Of a stretch of DNA of 10,225 nt, positions 1 to 7,292 are shown in pieces (within the stretch, counting starts at the first letter, position 1; every line of letters begins with the position of its first letter). Position numbers and translations under genes: made by a program. The notes beneath the pieces were generated by a model. That model did no database searches. It was not told the DNA's origin and saw only the letters and a list, made by a program, of their open reading frames with translations. Location of the stretch: positions 3,239 to 13,463 of the forward strand of contig JAAUYW010000026.1 in assembly GCA_014804915.1 (NCBI GenBank), read 5' to 3'. This DNA is from Desulfovibrio sp. Lineage in GTDB: Bacteria > Desulfobacterota > Desulfovibrionia > Desulfovibrionales > Desulfovibrionaceae.

Positions 1-1
1 C

Positions 2-1039
2 CTGCTGCCAGCTGATTATAATCCGCAAATCCTTGTTGGCCAGCCTGGCTATGCTCAACTGGCCAGCCTCAATACGGCTGATTGCGTATTGGCAGCGCAG
101 GCCGGCTGCGCCGGTCTGGCGGCGACGCTGGCTGCCGCCCTGGCCGGCAAGGTAATCGCGCTTGCCAACAAGGAATCCCTGGTGGTAGCAGGCGGCTTGC
201 TGCGCAAAATCTGCAAACAAAGCGGCGCTAGCATCCTGCCGGTAGATTCCGAGCACCAGGCCCTGTTTCAGTGCATTGCCGGGCGCGGCCAGGAGGTGAC
301 GCAGCTCATCCTCACTGCGTCTGGAGGCCCCTTTCTGGACTGGCCAGCGGAAAAAATCGCCGCCAGCAGCCCGGAGCAGGCGCTAAAGCATCCTACCTGG
401 CAAATGGGCGCCAAAATCACAATTGATTCGGCTTCCCTGATGAACAAGGGGCTGGAATTTATCGAGGCGATCCAGCTCTACGGAATCTCCCCGCAAAACA
501 TCCAAATCCTCATTCATCCGCAATCCATCGTCCATTCGCTTGCGCGCCTGCGGGATAATTCCCTGCTCGCGCAGCTTGCTGTGCCTGATATGCGGCTTGC
601 GATAGCAGCCTGCCTGCTCTGGCCGCAGACAAGCCAGAGTTTTATCGCCCCCCTCGATCTCGCTGAAGCGGCGCCGCTGCAATTCCTCAAGCCGGATCTT
701 GGCCGCTTTGCCTGCCTTGCCCTGGCGCTTGCAGCAGGGCATAGCAAGCCTGCAAAAGAATGGGCGGACTGCGGCCTGAATCCGGCCTGCATCGCTTTAA
801 ATGCCGCAAACGAGGCAGCCGTGGCTGCCTTTCTGGAAAACAGGTTTCCTTTTGGCGATATACCCCGTCGGATTGAAGCCGGCATTGAGGCCATTCAGGC
901 AATTCCCGCGCCTGCCCTGCCCGCACTGGACAGTCAGCCGCACTGGCAAAAAGCGCTGGAAATTGCCGCCATCCTGAATAAACTGATTCGAAAGGTGGAA
1001 AACCGCGCCCTGGAAACTGGCAGCGACAGGCGTACTTGA
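2..1039 (+). CDS. dxr: 1-deoxy-D-xylulose 5-phosphate reductoisomerase, 3' part (start lies before the window)
   Basis: DXP reductoisomerase (IspC) converts 1-deoxy-D-xylulose 5-phosphate to 2-C-methyl-D-erythritol 4-phosphate with NADPH, the committed step of the MEP isoprenoid pathway in the cytosol. The frame is open from base 2, giving 345 visible residues. Roughly 50 N-terminal residues, including the NADPH-binding GSTGSIG loop, are missing on the left. Visible family motifs are ALANKESLV (about residues 53-61), the metal-site motif PVDSEH (80-85), LTASGGPF, the substrate loop IDSASLMNKGLEFIEA, and HPQSIVHS. A TTG at 89 is internal and should not be taken as the start. In Desulfovibrio-like genomes dxr usually sits in a frr-uppS-cdsA-dxr-rseP run (from memory). 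Here rseP does not follow; an AT-rich sulfotransferase does. Identity is very sure. Confidence 0.96.
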   Translation: MLPADYNPQILVGQPGYAQLASLNTADCVLAAQAGCAGLAATLAAALAGKVIALANKESLVVAGGLLRKICKQSGASILPVDSEHQALFQCIAGRGQEVTQLILTASGGPFLDWPAEKIAASSPEQALKHPTWQMGAKITIDSASLMNKGLEFIEAIQLYGISPQNIQILIHPQSIVHSLARLRDNSLLAQLAVPDMRLAIAACLLWPQTSQSFIAPLDLAEAAPLQFLKPDLGRFACLALALAAGHSKPAKEWADCGLNPACIALNAANEAAVAAFLENRFPFGDIPRRIEAGIEAIQAIPAPALPALDSQPHWQKALEIAAILNKLIRKVENRALETGSDRRT

Positions 1040-1132
1040 GCCTGGCTTCCGCAAGACGCGGAGGTGGGAAAACGTTTTGGAACCCTGTTTTGGAAATACG
1101 GCACAAGACCAAAATCCTGGCTGGTATCTGGC

Positions 1133-1993
1133 ATGACGAACACGCCCCTGTTCTTTTTACATTTTCCCCGCACTGCCGGGACGACCGTCGATGACATATT
1201 TTTTAACAATATCCCAGAGAATCAGATTCTGAAAATATATTCCCGAGATGAATTCAACCGGAACAGATTTATTGACGAAACTGAATTTTACAATTTACAA
1301 TATATTACAGGACATCTCTTGCTTAGCAGCCTAAATCCAACACAAATATACGGCAGAAATGTGAGAGCTTTTACATTTTTGCGAAATCCAGTGAAAAGAC
1401 TATATTCAGAGTATATTTTCCTGAAAACGTGGAAAGAACAGCATCTCTATGAATATCTCAATACTCATAGTGTATCTTTCACTCAATACATAACAAGCAC
1501 TGAAAAAATTCTAAAATATCGTGGCAAAAATTTCATGACTCGGTGTCTCTCAGGGGATTCTCTGGAAAACGGAAATATTAAAGAATCTCTTGAAAAGGCA
1601 AAATCTAATTTAAAAAATTCATTTATATTTTTTGGCATTCAGGAAAGATTTATGGAAAGCATTTTTGCTCTCTCTAAAAAGATTGGCCTAAAAAATATAA
1701 TTCATCAAAAGAGAAATGCGCTCAATTATTCATCAATTCCAGAAAAAATCTCTCCAGAAGAGGAAGAGATAGCAAGAGAATATAATAGCGCAGATATTGA
1801 GTTATACAATTTTGCAAGAGATATTTTTGAAAAGCGAATCAAGGCTGAAGGTGCTGCTTTTCAGGCTGGACTTAAAAACTATCTCCTGATTAATTCAAAA
1901 TTCCAGAATATCTCCAATCTGTTGTATAAAAAAGCCCATTCTGCCCAGAATAATTCACAATCAATAAATTTGCCAAAAAATACAAACTGGTGA
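1133..1993 (+). CDS. PAPS-dependent sulfotransferase, Sulfotransfer_2-like
   Basis: Predicted carbohydrate-type sulfotransferase moving a sulfuryl group from PAPS to an unknown acceptor. From the ATG at 1133 it is 286 aa. The N-terminal HFPRTAGTT (residues 10-18) matches the 5'-phosphosulfate loop, and FLRNPVKRLYSEY (82-94) matches the 3'-phosphate-binding motif (LRDPVxRxxSxY) of the heparan-sulfate 2-O-sulfotransferase-like family. KNFMTRCLSG (132-141) and FFGIQERF (166-173) also fit. No signal peptide or membrane segment is seen. The frame extends back to a GTG at 1064, but those 23 codons add nothing family-like. Neither start has a convincing ribosome binding site; I chose the ATG because the PAPS loop then lies at the usual distance from the N-terminus. 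The gene is strikingly AT-rich (27% G+C in one 60-base line counted, against 65% in a dxr line), which suggests acquisition. It converges on cysC with 40 bases between. The last 40 or so residues are Asn/Ser/Lys-rich and look unconserved. The acceptor cannot be read from sequence. Confidence 0.85.
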   Translation: MTNTPLFFLHFPRTAGTTVDDIFFNNIPENQILKIYSRDEFNRNRFIDETEFYNLQYITGHLLLSSLNPTQIYGRNVRAFTFLRNPVKRLYSEYIFLKTWKEQHLYEYLNTHSVSFTQYITSTEKILKYRGKNFMTRCLSGDSLENGNIKESLEKAKSNLKNSFIFFGIQERFMESIFALSKKIGLKNIIHQKRNALNYSSIPEKISPEEEEIAREYNSADIELYNFARDIFEKRIKAEGAAFQAGLKNYLLINSKFQNISNLLYKKAHSAQNNSQSINLPKNTNW

Positions 1994-2033
1994 GGACAAA
2001 AGAATTTTCAGGTTCCAATTTGTGCCTTATGCT

Positions 2034-2549
2034 TCACACCCTTTTCCCGATAAATTCAAGCAGCTTTTTCAGCGATTTCTCCCGCGATTCCAGATGTGTC
2101 CGGATTATAAGATCCGGATTCTCGGGGATTTCATAGGCATCACCGATACCGGTATAATTCTTTAGCTGGCCATAATAGGCTTTCCTGTAATTTTTTTTGG
2201 GATCCCGCTGAATGCAAACCTCAACCGGACAATCGACAAAAACAGTATAGAGATTTTCAGCTCCGATAAGCTCTTTCAAATTATCCCTCAATTTCTGATA
2301 TGGCGCTATCACAGCCAAAATCACTGTAATGCCCTGCGCCAAAAGCAATTTGGCGATCTCGCCGCAGCGGCGGATATTTTCCGCGCGATCCTCCGGGGAA
2401 AAGCCAAGCTCCCTGCATACTCCCTTTCTCATTTCATCGCCATCGAGGAGCGCGCAAGGGTTGTGTTCGCTGATCGCATCGCGCAGCGCGCTTGCCAAAG
2501 TAGTCTTGCCTGCGCCTGAAAGGCCTGTCAGTAAAATTGCTTTTGCCAT
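2034..2549 (-). CDS. cysC: Adenylylsulfate (APS) kinase-like protein
   Basis: APS kinase phosphorylates the 3'-OH of adenylylsulfate with ATP to give PAPS, the sulfuryl donor of sulfotransferases. The 171-aa single-domain protein has the P-loop GLSGAGKT (9-16), LLDGDEMR (34-41), GFSPEDRAENIRR (49-61), VFVDCPVEVCIQRDP (103-117) and KNYTGI (130-135), all in APS-kinase order. Length is close to stand-alone CysC. One key position is changed: the family's phosphorylatable serine in the F(I/V)SP motif is alanine here (VIAPYQ, Ala82), and the Arg that often follows is Gln. The ATG at 2549 has AAGGA about 9 bases upstream. The gene follows the fusA terminator by only about 26 bases, so it depends on read-through or on a promoter overlapping the terminator. 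Its 3' end faces the sulfotransferase. An alternative is a CysC-like nucleotide kinase with another substrate, such as the Campylobacter capsule phosphoramidate-pathway kinase Cj1415c, but the neighbouring sulfotransferase favours APS. Confidence 0.88.
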   Translation of the reverse strand: MAKAILLTGLSGAGKTTLASALRDAISEHNPCALLDGDEMRKGVCRELGFSPEDRAENIRRCGEIAKLLLAQGITVILAVIAPYQKLRDNLKELIGAENLYTVFVDCPVEVCIQRDPKKNYRKAYYGQLKNYTGIGDAYEIPENPDLIIRTHLESREKSLKKLLEFIGKRV

Positions 2550-2574
2550 GCTGCCATTCCTTTGGGCTGTTTTG

Positions 2575-2610
2575 CCAAAATAAAAAATCGCGCCCCGTCG
2601 GAGCGCGATT
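2575..2610 (-). terminator. Intrinsic terminator after fusA
   Basis: Read on the minus strand, AATCGCGC (2603-2610) pairs perfectly with GCGCGATT (2586-2593). Three further pairs (one G-U) extend the stem inward to about 11 bp around a GAC loop. The 3' arm runs straight into TTTTTTATTTT. There is no T-run on the plus side, so it acts on leftward transcription. It lies 20 bases beyond the fusA stop and about 26 bases before the cysC start, so it closes the str operon. Confidence 0.9.
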
Positions 2611-2630
2611 CTGATAGTTGTTATCTTGCT

Positions 2631-4709
2631 CTAGGAGCGCGATTTCTGGATTTCTTCAGCCAGCGCCTGCGGCACGCGCTCATAATGGTCAAACTGCATT
2701 GTGAATGTCGCGCGACCCTGCGTTCTGGAACGCAGATCAGTGGCATAACCAAACATGGAAGACAACGGCACCTGCGAGCGCACGCTTTGAGCGCCTCCAG
2801 GCCTGGTTTCCATTGCCTGCACCTTGCCGCGCCTGCCATTGAGGTCGCCCATCACATCGCCCAGATATTCCTCTGGCGTAACCACTTCCACATCCATGAT
2901 TGGCTCCAGCAAAATCGGCGCGGCCTTCTGCATGGCATCCTTGATTGCCATTGAGCCTGCGACATAAAAAGCCTGCTCCGAAGAGTCAACCTCATGGAAA
3001 GAGCCAAAAACAAGATTCACCTTGACATCGACTGCCGGAAAACCCGCAAGCACGCCGGACTTCAAGGCATCCTGAATGCCCTTGTCGATGGCTGGAATAT
3101 ATTCCTTGGGAATCACGCCGCCCGTGATTGAATTGACAAATTCATAGCCATTGCCTGGATTGGGCTCCACTTCAATCACAACATGACCGTACTGGCCGCG
3201 GCCGCCGGACTGCTTGGCATGCTTGACATCAGCCTTGGCCGGCTTTGAAATCGTTTCGCGATACGCCACCTGCGGCTTGCCAACATTCGCATTCACATTG
3301 AATTCGCGCGTCAGCCTGTCCACTATGATTTCCAGATGCAACTCGCCCATGCCGGCAATCAGCGTCTGGTTTGTTTCTTCATCGCCTTTCACGCGGAACG
3401 AGGGATCTTCCTTTGCCAGCTTGTTCAATGCTGCGGACAGGGCATCGCGGTCAGCCTTGGTTTTTGGCTCGATCGCCACCTCGATCACAGGCTCCGGAAT
3501 ATTCAGCGACTCCAGAATTACCGGCCGCTTTTCATCACAGATGGTATCGCCGGTAGAAGCATTCTTGAGACCGACAAGCGCGACAATATCGCCTGCGCCC
3601 GCCCATTTGATATCTTCGCGCTTGTTGGCATGCATTTTCAGAATGCGGCCAATGCGCTCCTTTTTGCCAGTATTGGCATTGAGCGCGCTCATTCCCGATT
3701 CAATTACGCCGGAATAAATCCTGAAGAAGGAAAGATGGCCAATGAAGGGATCTGAAAACAGCTTGAACACAAGACCGGCCAGCGGCTCCTTGTCATTGCA
3801 TTCGCACACCACAAGCTCGTCTTCATGGCCTGGCACGTGCCCCACCATTGGCGGAATATCTACAGGCGAAGGCAGATAATCCACCACCGCATCCAGCAGC
3901 GGCTGCACGCCCATGTTGCGGAAGGCCGAGCCGCAGAGCACAGGCACAATCGCGCGATTGATCGTGGCCTTGCGCACGCAGTTTTTTATTTCCTCAACGC
4001 TGAGCTCTTCACCGCCGAGATATTTTTCAAGCAGCGCCTCATCCTCTTCAGCGACCTCCTCAAGCATTTCATTGCGCTTCTGGAGGTATAGCTCCTTCAT
4101 CTCTTCAGGCACATCGGTTTCAGTGAACTCTGCGCCCTTGGTTGCGCGATCAAAATAAATGGCCTTGCCGCGCACAAGATCGATCACGCCTTCAAACTTG
4201 TCTTCCGCGCCAATGGGTATCTGCAAGGGCACAGGCTTGGCGCCAAGCCTGTCATGGATCATTTCAACGCAACGGAAGAAGTTCGCGCCAATGCGATCCA
4301 TTTTATTCACAAAGCAGATGCGCGGCACATGGTAGCGATCCGCCTGCCGCCAGACAGTTTCGGACTGGGGCTCAACGCCAGCGACTGCGTCAAATACGCA
4401 AACCGCGCCATCCAGAACACGTAGCGACCGCTCGACTTCAATGGTGAAATCCACATGCCCGGGCGTATCAATGATATTTATGCGGCAGCCTTTCCAGAAA
4501 CAGGTCGTGGCAGCGGACGTAATTGTGATGCCCCGCTCCTGCTCCTGCTCCATCCAGTCCATCGTGGATTCGCCATCATGCGTTTCGCCGATTTTATGGG
4601 AGACGCCCGTATAATAAAGGATACGTTCTGTCGTGGTGGTCTTGCCAGCGTCAATATGGGCCATGATGCCTATATTGCGCTGCATATCAATAGGTACAGT
4701 ACGCGACAC
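2631..4709 (-). CDS. fusA: Translation elongation factor G
   Basis: EF-G is the GTPase that moves tRNA and mRNA through the ribosome after peptide transfer and helps recycle ribosomes. At 692 aa it is full length. G-domain motifs are clear: AHIDAGKTT (17-25), DTPGH (81-85) and NKMD (135-138), followed by the GSAF motif near 260 and domains II-V. The switch regions and the [11 protein letters not shown] stretch are typical. Translation begins with GTG at 4709, preceded by AGGAGG with 5 bases spacing, 19 bases after the rpsG stop, so it is cotranscribed with rpsL-rpsG. The sequence strongly resembles Desulfovibrio EF-G as I recall it. In Escherichia coli tuf follows fusA; here a terminator follows and then cysC, so the operon ends with fusA. 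Nothing in the protein looks unusual. Confidence 0.99.
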   Translation of the reverse strand: MSRTVPIDMQRNIGIMAHIDAGKTTTTERILYYTGVSHKIGETHDGESTMDWMEQEQERGITITSAATTCFWKGCRINIIDTPGHVDFTIEVERSLRVLDGAVCVFDAVAGVEPQSETVWRQADRYHVPRICFVNKMDRIGANFFRCVEMIHDRLGAKPVPLQIPIGAEDKFEGVIDLVRGKAIYFDRATKGAEFTETDVPEEMKELYLQKRNEMLEEVAEEDEALLEKYLGGEELSVEEIKNCVRKATINRAIVPVLCGSAFRNMGVQPLLDAVVDYLPSPVDIPPMVGHVPGHEDELVVCECNDKEPLAGLVFKLFSDPFIGHLSFFRIYSGVIESGMSALNANTGKKERIGRILKMHANKREDIKWAGAGDIVALVGLKNASTGDTICDEKRPVILESLNIPEPVIEVAIEPKTKADRDALSAALNKLAKEDPSFRVKGDEETNQTLIAGMGELHLEIIVDRLTREFNVNANVGKPQVAYRETISKPAKADVKHAKQSGGRGQYGHVVIEVEPNPGNGYEFVNSITGGVIPKEYIPAIDKGIQDALKSGVLAGFPAVDVKVNLVFGSFHEVDSSEQAFYVAGSMAIKDAMQKAAPILLEPIMDVEVVTPEEYLGDVMGDLNGRRGKVQAMETRPGGAQSVRSQVPLSSMFGYATDLRSRTQGRATFTMQFDHYERVPQALAEEIQKSRS

Positions 4710-4728
4710 TTTAGCCTCCTGGCGTCAG

Positions 4729-5217
<489 letters not shown>

Positions 5218-5226
5218 TTAATTCTG

Positions 5227-5267
5227 AACGCGACCAACCCCGCGGCTTGCGCCGCATGGCCTGCGTT
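5227..5267 (-). promoter_or_regulatory. Candidate S7-binding translational operator in the rpsL-rpsG spacer
   Basis: On the minus strand the spacer folds as nested pairings: AACGC (5263-5267) with GCGTT (5227-5231), GGCC (5258-5261) with GGTC (5232-5235, one G-U), and GCGGC (5251-5255) with GCCGC (5242-5246). A GCAA tetraloop of the GNRA class closes the inner stem. An asymmetric internal loop (AT opposite GGGGTT) separates the two upper stems. The pairings are seen directly. The link to S7 is inferred from the position of the known E. coli str-operon autoregulatory site. The structure ends about 28 bases before the rpsG start. Confidence 0.5.
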
Positions 5268-5279
5268 CGCGAAGGTTCG

Positions 5280-5651
5280 TTACTTGGGCCGTTTGGTGCC
5301 GTATTTGGAACGGCTCTTGCGGCGGTCTGCCACGCCCGAGGCATCAAGCGTGCCGCGGATAATATGATAGCGCACGCCAGGCAGGTCCTTTACGCGTCCG
5401 CCGCGAATCAGCACTACCGAGTGTTCCTGGAGATTATGCCCCTCGCCAGGAATGTAGGCCGTAACTTCAATGCCATTCGTAAGGCGCACGCGCGCTACCT
5501 TGCGCAAGGCCGAGTTTGGCTTTTTTGGCGTTGTGGTGTAAACACGGGTGCAGACGCCACGCTTTTGCGGGCAACCCTGCAATGCCGGGGTTTTCTTGCG
5601 TTTTACCACCGGCTGGCGCTCATGATGGATGAGCTGGTTAATTGTAGGCAT
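5280..5651 (-). CDS. rpsL: 30S ribosomal protein S12
   Basis: S12 sits at the decoding centre and controls translational accuracy; it is the streptomycin-resistance locus. I chose the ATG at 5651 (MPTINQLI), giving the standard 123 aa. An upstream in-frame ATG at 5678 would add nine residues foreign to the family, and GGAGG lies just before the chosen start. [12 protein letters not shown] (40-51) and [12 protein letters not shown] carry Lys43 and Lys88 in the streptomycin-sensitive state, and Asp89, the residue methylthiolated by RimO in E. coli, is present. The ending GVADRR...SKYGTKRPK resembles Desulfovibrio S12 from memory. It is the first gene of the operon, divergent from murI. Confidence 0.99.
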   Translation of the reverse strand: MPTINQLIHHERQPVVKRKKTPALQGCPQKRGVCTRVYTTTPKKPNSALRKVARVRLTNGIEVTAYIPGEGHNLQEHSVVLIRGGRVKDLPGVRYHIIRGTLDASGVADRRKSRSKYGTKRPK

Positions 5652-5690
5652 TTGGCCCTCCATAAAAAGTATGCGCAATGCAAAAGCGGT

Positions 5691-5719
5691 TTATTAATAC
5701 TTTTCAACTCTTGTGTCAA
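5691..5719 (-). promoter_or_regulatory. Candidate sigma70 promoter of the str operon
   Basis: On the minus strand a perfect TTGACA (5714-5719) is followed after 17 bases by TAATAA (5691-5696), a weak -10 match. A perfect TATAAT also lies immediately upstream at 5720-5725, but its -35 (CTTACG at 17 bases) is poor. Either would start transcription shortly before rpsL. The two elements may mark overlapping promoters. The sites overlap the leftmost possible start (GTG 5713) of murI, which argues against that start. Confidence 0.5.
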
Positions 5720-5757
5720 ATTATAGCTTTGAAGCCGCGCTTCGTAAGGGGCAAGTT

Positions 5758-6579
5758 TTGCAGAATTCGGAAAAGCCAATAGGCATCTTTGATTCTGGCG
5801 TAGGCGGGCTGACAGTTTTCAAGGCGATCAGCGAACTGCTTCCCAATGAGAACCTGCTCTACCTGGGCGACACAGCCCGCGTGCCTTACGGCACCCGCAG
5901 CCGTGAAACAATCCGCAAATATACGGAAATGGCCGCTGCGCGACTGACAGATTACAATATCAAAATGCTTGTAATCGCATGCAATACCGCCACATCCGCC
6001 TCCCTGCCGGGCCTTGAGAGTCGTTTTCCGGACCTGCTTGTGGCAGGCGTAATCGAGCCGGGCGCGGCTGCAGCCTGCGCCGCCACTTCAAGAGGCCATA
6101 TTGGCGTGATCGCCACGGAAGCCACCATTCGCGGCCAGGCGTATCAAAAGGCCATTGGCCGCATCCTCCCGAAGGCAACGGTAGTCGCAAAAGCCTGCAC
6201 CCTGCTTGTGCCGCTTGCTGAAGAAGGCTGGATTGACGGGCCAATTGCCGAAAACGTGGCCCAGAAATATCTGTCGGAAATTTTCACGGGCGCGGACGAT
6301 CCGGACACCCTGCTCCTTGGCTGCACCCATTTCCCCCTTTTTCGGAACATCCTCCAGAAGCTGACAGGTCCGGCCGTGCGCATTGTTGATTCCGCTCTCG
6401 CCACTGCCTCCCTGGTGCGCGAAATGCTCGCGCAAGCATGCCTGCTCAACCAGTCCGCAGCACCGGGCAGCCGCCAGTTTTTCACTACAGACAACCGCGA
6501 GCGCTTCATGGCTACCGGAGGCCATTTTCTGGGCGAGCTGATGCCAGATGCAGGGGTGCGCCTTATCAATCTGCAATAA
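5758..6579 (+). CDS. murI: Glutamate racemase
   Basis: Cofactor-independent racemase that makes D-glutamate from L-glutamate for peptidoglycan in the cytosol. I chose TTG at 5758 (273 aa): AAGGGG lies 6 bases upstream, and the family's PIGIFDSGVGGLTV then begins at residue 7. A GTG at 5713 would add 15 residues, has no Shine-Dalgarno and lies inside the rpsL promoter region. Catalytic features are intact: FDSG with Asp12, CNTAT with Cys75, and GCTHFP with Cys189 and His191; YLGDTARVPYG also fits. It is transcribed away from the str operon. I see no strong terminator after it, only an AT-rich dyad. No neighbouring cell-wall gene is present, so it appears to be a lone housekeeping gene. Confidence 0.95.
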   Translation: MQNSEKPIGIFDSGVGGLTVFKAISELLPNENLLYLGDTARVPYGTRSRETIRKYTEMAAARLTDYNIKMLVIACNTATSASLPGLESRFPDLLVAGVIEPGAAAACAATSRGHIGVIATEATIRGQAYQKAIGRILPKATVVAKACTLLVPLAEEGWIDGPIAENVAQKYLSEIFTGADDPDTLLLGCTHFPLFRNILQKLTGPAVRIVDSALATASLVREMLAQACLLNQSAAPGSRQFFTTDNRERFMATGGHFLGELMPDAGVRLINLQ

Positions 6580-6590
6580 ACGCTCAGCGG

Positions 6591-6621
6591 CCTGTATATT
6601 TTTGAAAATATTGGAAACAGG
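6591..6621. repeat. AT-rich dyad downstream of murI
   Basis: ATATTTT (6596-6602) and AAAATAT (6605-6611) form a 7-bp inverted repeat around TG. CCTGT (6591-6595) and ACAGG (6617-6621) extend it across a 5-base bulge. GGCCTGT (6589-6595) could pair instead with ACAGGCC (6637-6643), which overlaps the -35 of the next gene. No T-run follows, so it is not a classic terminator. Function unknown. Confidence 0.4.
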
Positions 6622-6633
6622 TCTGGATTCCGG

Positions 6634-6662
6634 TTGACAGGCCCAATGGCATTTCATAAAAG
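6634..6662 (+). promoter_or_regulatory. Candidate sigma70 promoter of the HU gene
   Basis: TTGACA (6634-6639, perfect) is separated by 17 bases from TAAAAG (6657-6662, 4 of 6). It would give a leader of about 150 bases before the HU start. That leader contains a 10-bp inverted repeat, listed separately. Confidence 0.6.
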
Positions 6663-6741
6663 TGCATTTAATCCACATGCCTGACTTTCCTGCACACGCT
6701 GGCAGTTACATTTTACGCGTATCTCGAAGGTCTGTCGGAAA

Positions 6742-6774
6742 CTGGAATCCGGCTTTTAGCAATTCGGATTCCAG
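6742..6774. repeat. Perfect 10-bp inverted repeat in the HU leader
   Basis: CTGGAATCCG (6742-6751) and CGGATTCCAG (6765-6774) are exact reverse complements, separated by 13 bases. In RNA this is a stable stem in the 5' leader, 45 bases before the HU start; in DNA it could be a two-site operator. A near-identical copy, CTGGATTCCG, lies at 6623-6632, directly upstream of the predicted -35. No T-run follows, so it is not a terminator. Confidence 0.6.
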
Positions 6775-6819
6775 CTGGGCTGGCGTCAATCTGAAAACAA
6801 ACCTGGTCGGGAGATGACA

Positions 6820-7095
6820 ATGACTAAAGCTGAAATGGTTGACAAAATTTACACCAAAGCGGGGCTACCGTCCAAGGCTAAAGCGGAAGAGGCACTTGAC
6901 GCCGTGATTTCCTGCCTGAGAGAAGCGCTGGTCGCAGGCGATTCAATTACATTTACCGGCTTTGGCAGCTTTAAAATCAACACGCGGGCAGCGCGCAAGG
7001 GCCGCAATCCCAAGACTGGCGAAGAAATCGATATACCGGCTTCGCGGGTTTGCAAATTTACGCCTGGCAAGGCCCTGAAAGACGCCATCAATTAA
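6820..7095 (+). CDS. HU-family DNA-binding protein
   Basis: Small histone-like protein that bends and compacts DNA in the nucleoid, acting as a dimer. The chosen ATG at 6820 gives 91 aa beginning MTKAEMVDKI, the usual HU opening, with GGGAG 6 bases upstream. The ATG at 6814 lies directly against the Shine-Dalgarno and is unlikely. FTGFGSF in the core and the beta-arm GRNPKTGEEI, with its intercalating proline, are plain, followed by the typical FTPGKALKDAI ending. One cysteine in the SRVCKF strand is unusual but likely harmless. It has its own promoter and terminator and so looks monocistronic. HU and IHF subunits are related; the Lys-rich MTKAE start and GRNPKTG arm favour HU. It resembles Desulfovibrio HU from memory. 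Confidence 0.95.
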   Translation: MTKAEMVDKIYTKAGLPSKAKAEEALDAVISCLREALVAGDSITFTGFGSFKINTRAARKGRNPKTGEEIDIPASRVCKFTPGKALKDAIN

Positions 7096-7101
7096 ACCAG
7101 A

Positions 7102-7133
7102 CAGGGCCGGCAATTGCCGGCCCTGATCATTTT
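7102..7133 (+). terminator. Intrinsic terminator after the HU gene
   Basis: A perfect 10-bp stem, CAGGGCCGGC (7102-7111) with GCCGGCCCTG (7116-7125), encloses an AATT loop and is followed by ATCATTTT. It starts 6 bases after the HU stop. The T-run is imperfect but the stem is very strong. Confidence 0.85.
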
Positions 7134-7158
7134 CTGGCCGCGCGCTCATAGCTGGCTG

Positions 7159-7172
7159 ATCAGAAATCTGAT
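7159..7172. repeat. Short dyad upstream of sodC
   Basis: ATCAGA (7159-7164) and TCTGAT (7167-7172) form a compact palindrome centred on AA, in the gap between the HU terminator and sodC. Its size and symmetry suit a repressor half-site pair, but no clear promoter lies beside it. The rest of the 7134-7292 gap holds a tandem GATCCA doublet near 7220 and nothing else I can name. Confidence 0.3.
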
Positions 7173-7292
7173 AAAACTTTTCCCAGGGTATTTTGTGGAA
7201 CTTGCCCGCATGAGGCTTGATCCAGATCCAGAAAACCTTACCTTGTCTCCAACCCACGATTTCTTGAGTATAAAAACGATATCGGAGGAAAC

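Noticed and set aside
1046..1064. Stem CTTCCGC/GCGGAGG just after dxr as a terminator
   Set aside because: Only 7 bp with a G-U pair and no adjacent T-run; I would not call termination from it.
1064..1132. GTG at 1064 as the sulfotransferase start
   Set aside because: The added residues match nothing in the family, the purine-rich stretch abuts the codon without spacing, and composition there differs from the gene body.
383..1209. Minus-strand open frames across dxr
   Set aside because: They lie opposite highly conserved Dxr coding sequence and are low-information Arg/Ala/Ser-rich translations.
3214..3717. Long open frames on the plus strand opposite fusA (also 3336-3755, 3825-4091, 4455-4796)
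   Set aside because: They are antisense shadows of EF-G, with no family motifs and composition dictated by the fusA codons.
5280..5651. Streptomycin-resistance changes in S12
   Set aside because: Lys43 and Lys88 are both the sensitive-type residues.
7183..7215. Sigma54 promoter before sodC (TGGAAC followed by TTGC)
   Set aside because: The GG and GC elements do not have the required spacing.
7243..7274. sodC promoter from TTGTCT and TATAAA
   Set aside because: The spacer is 20 bases, too long for sigma70, and the resulting leader would barely include the ribosome binding site.
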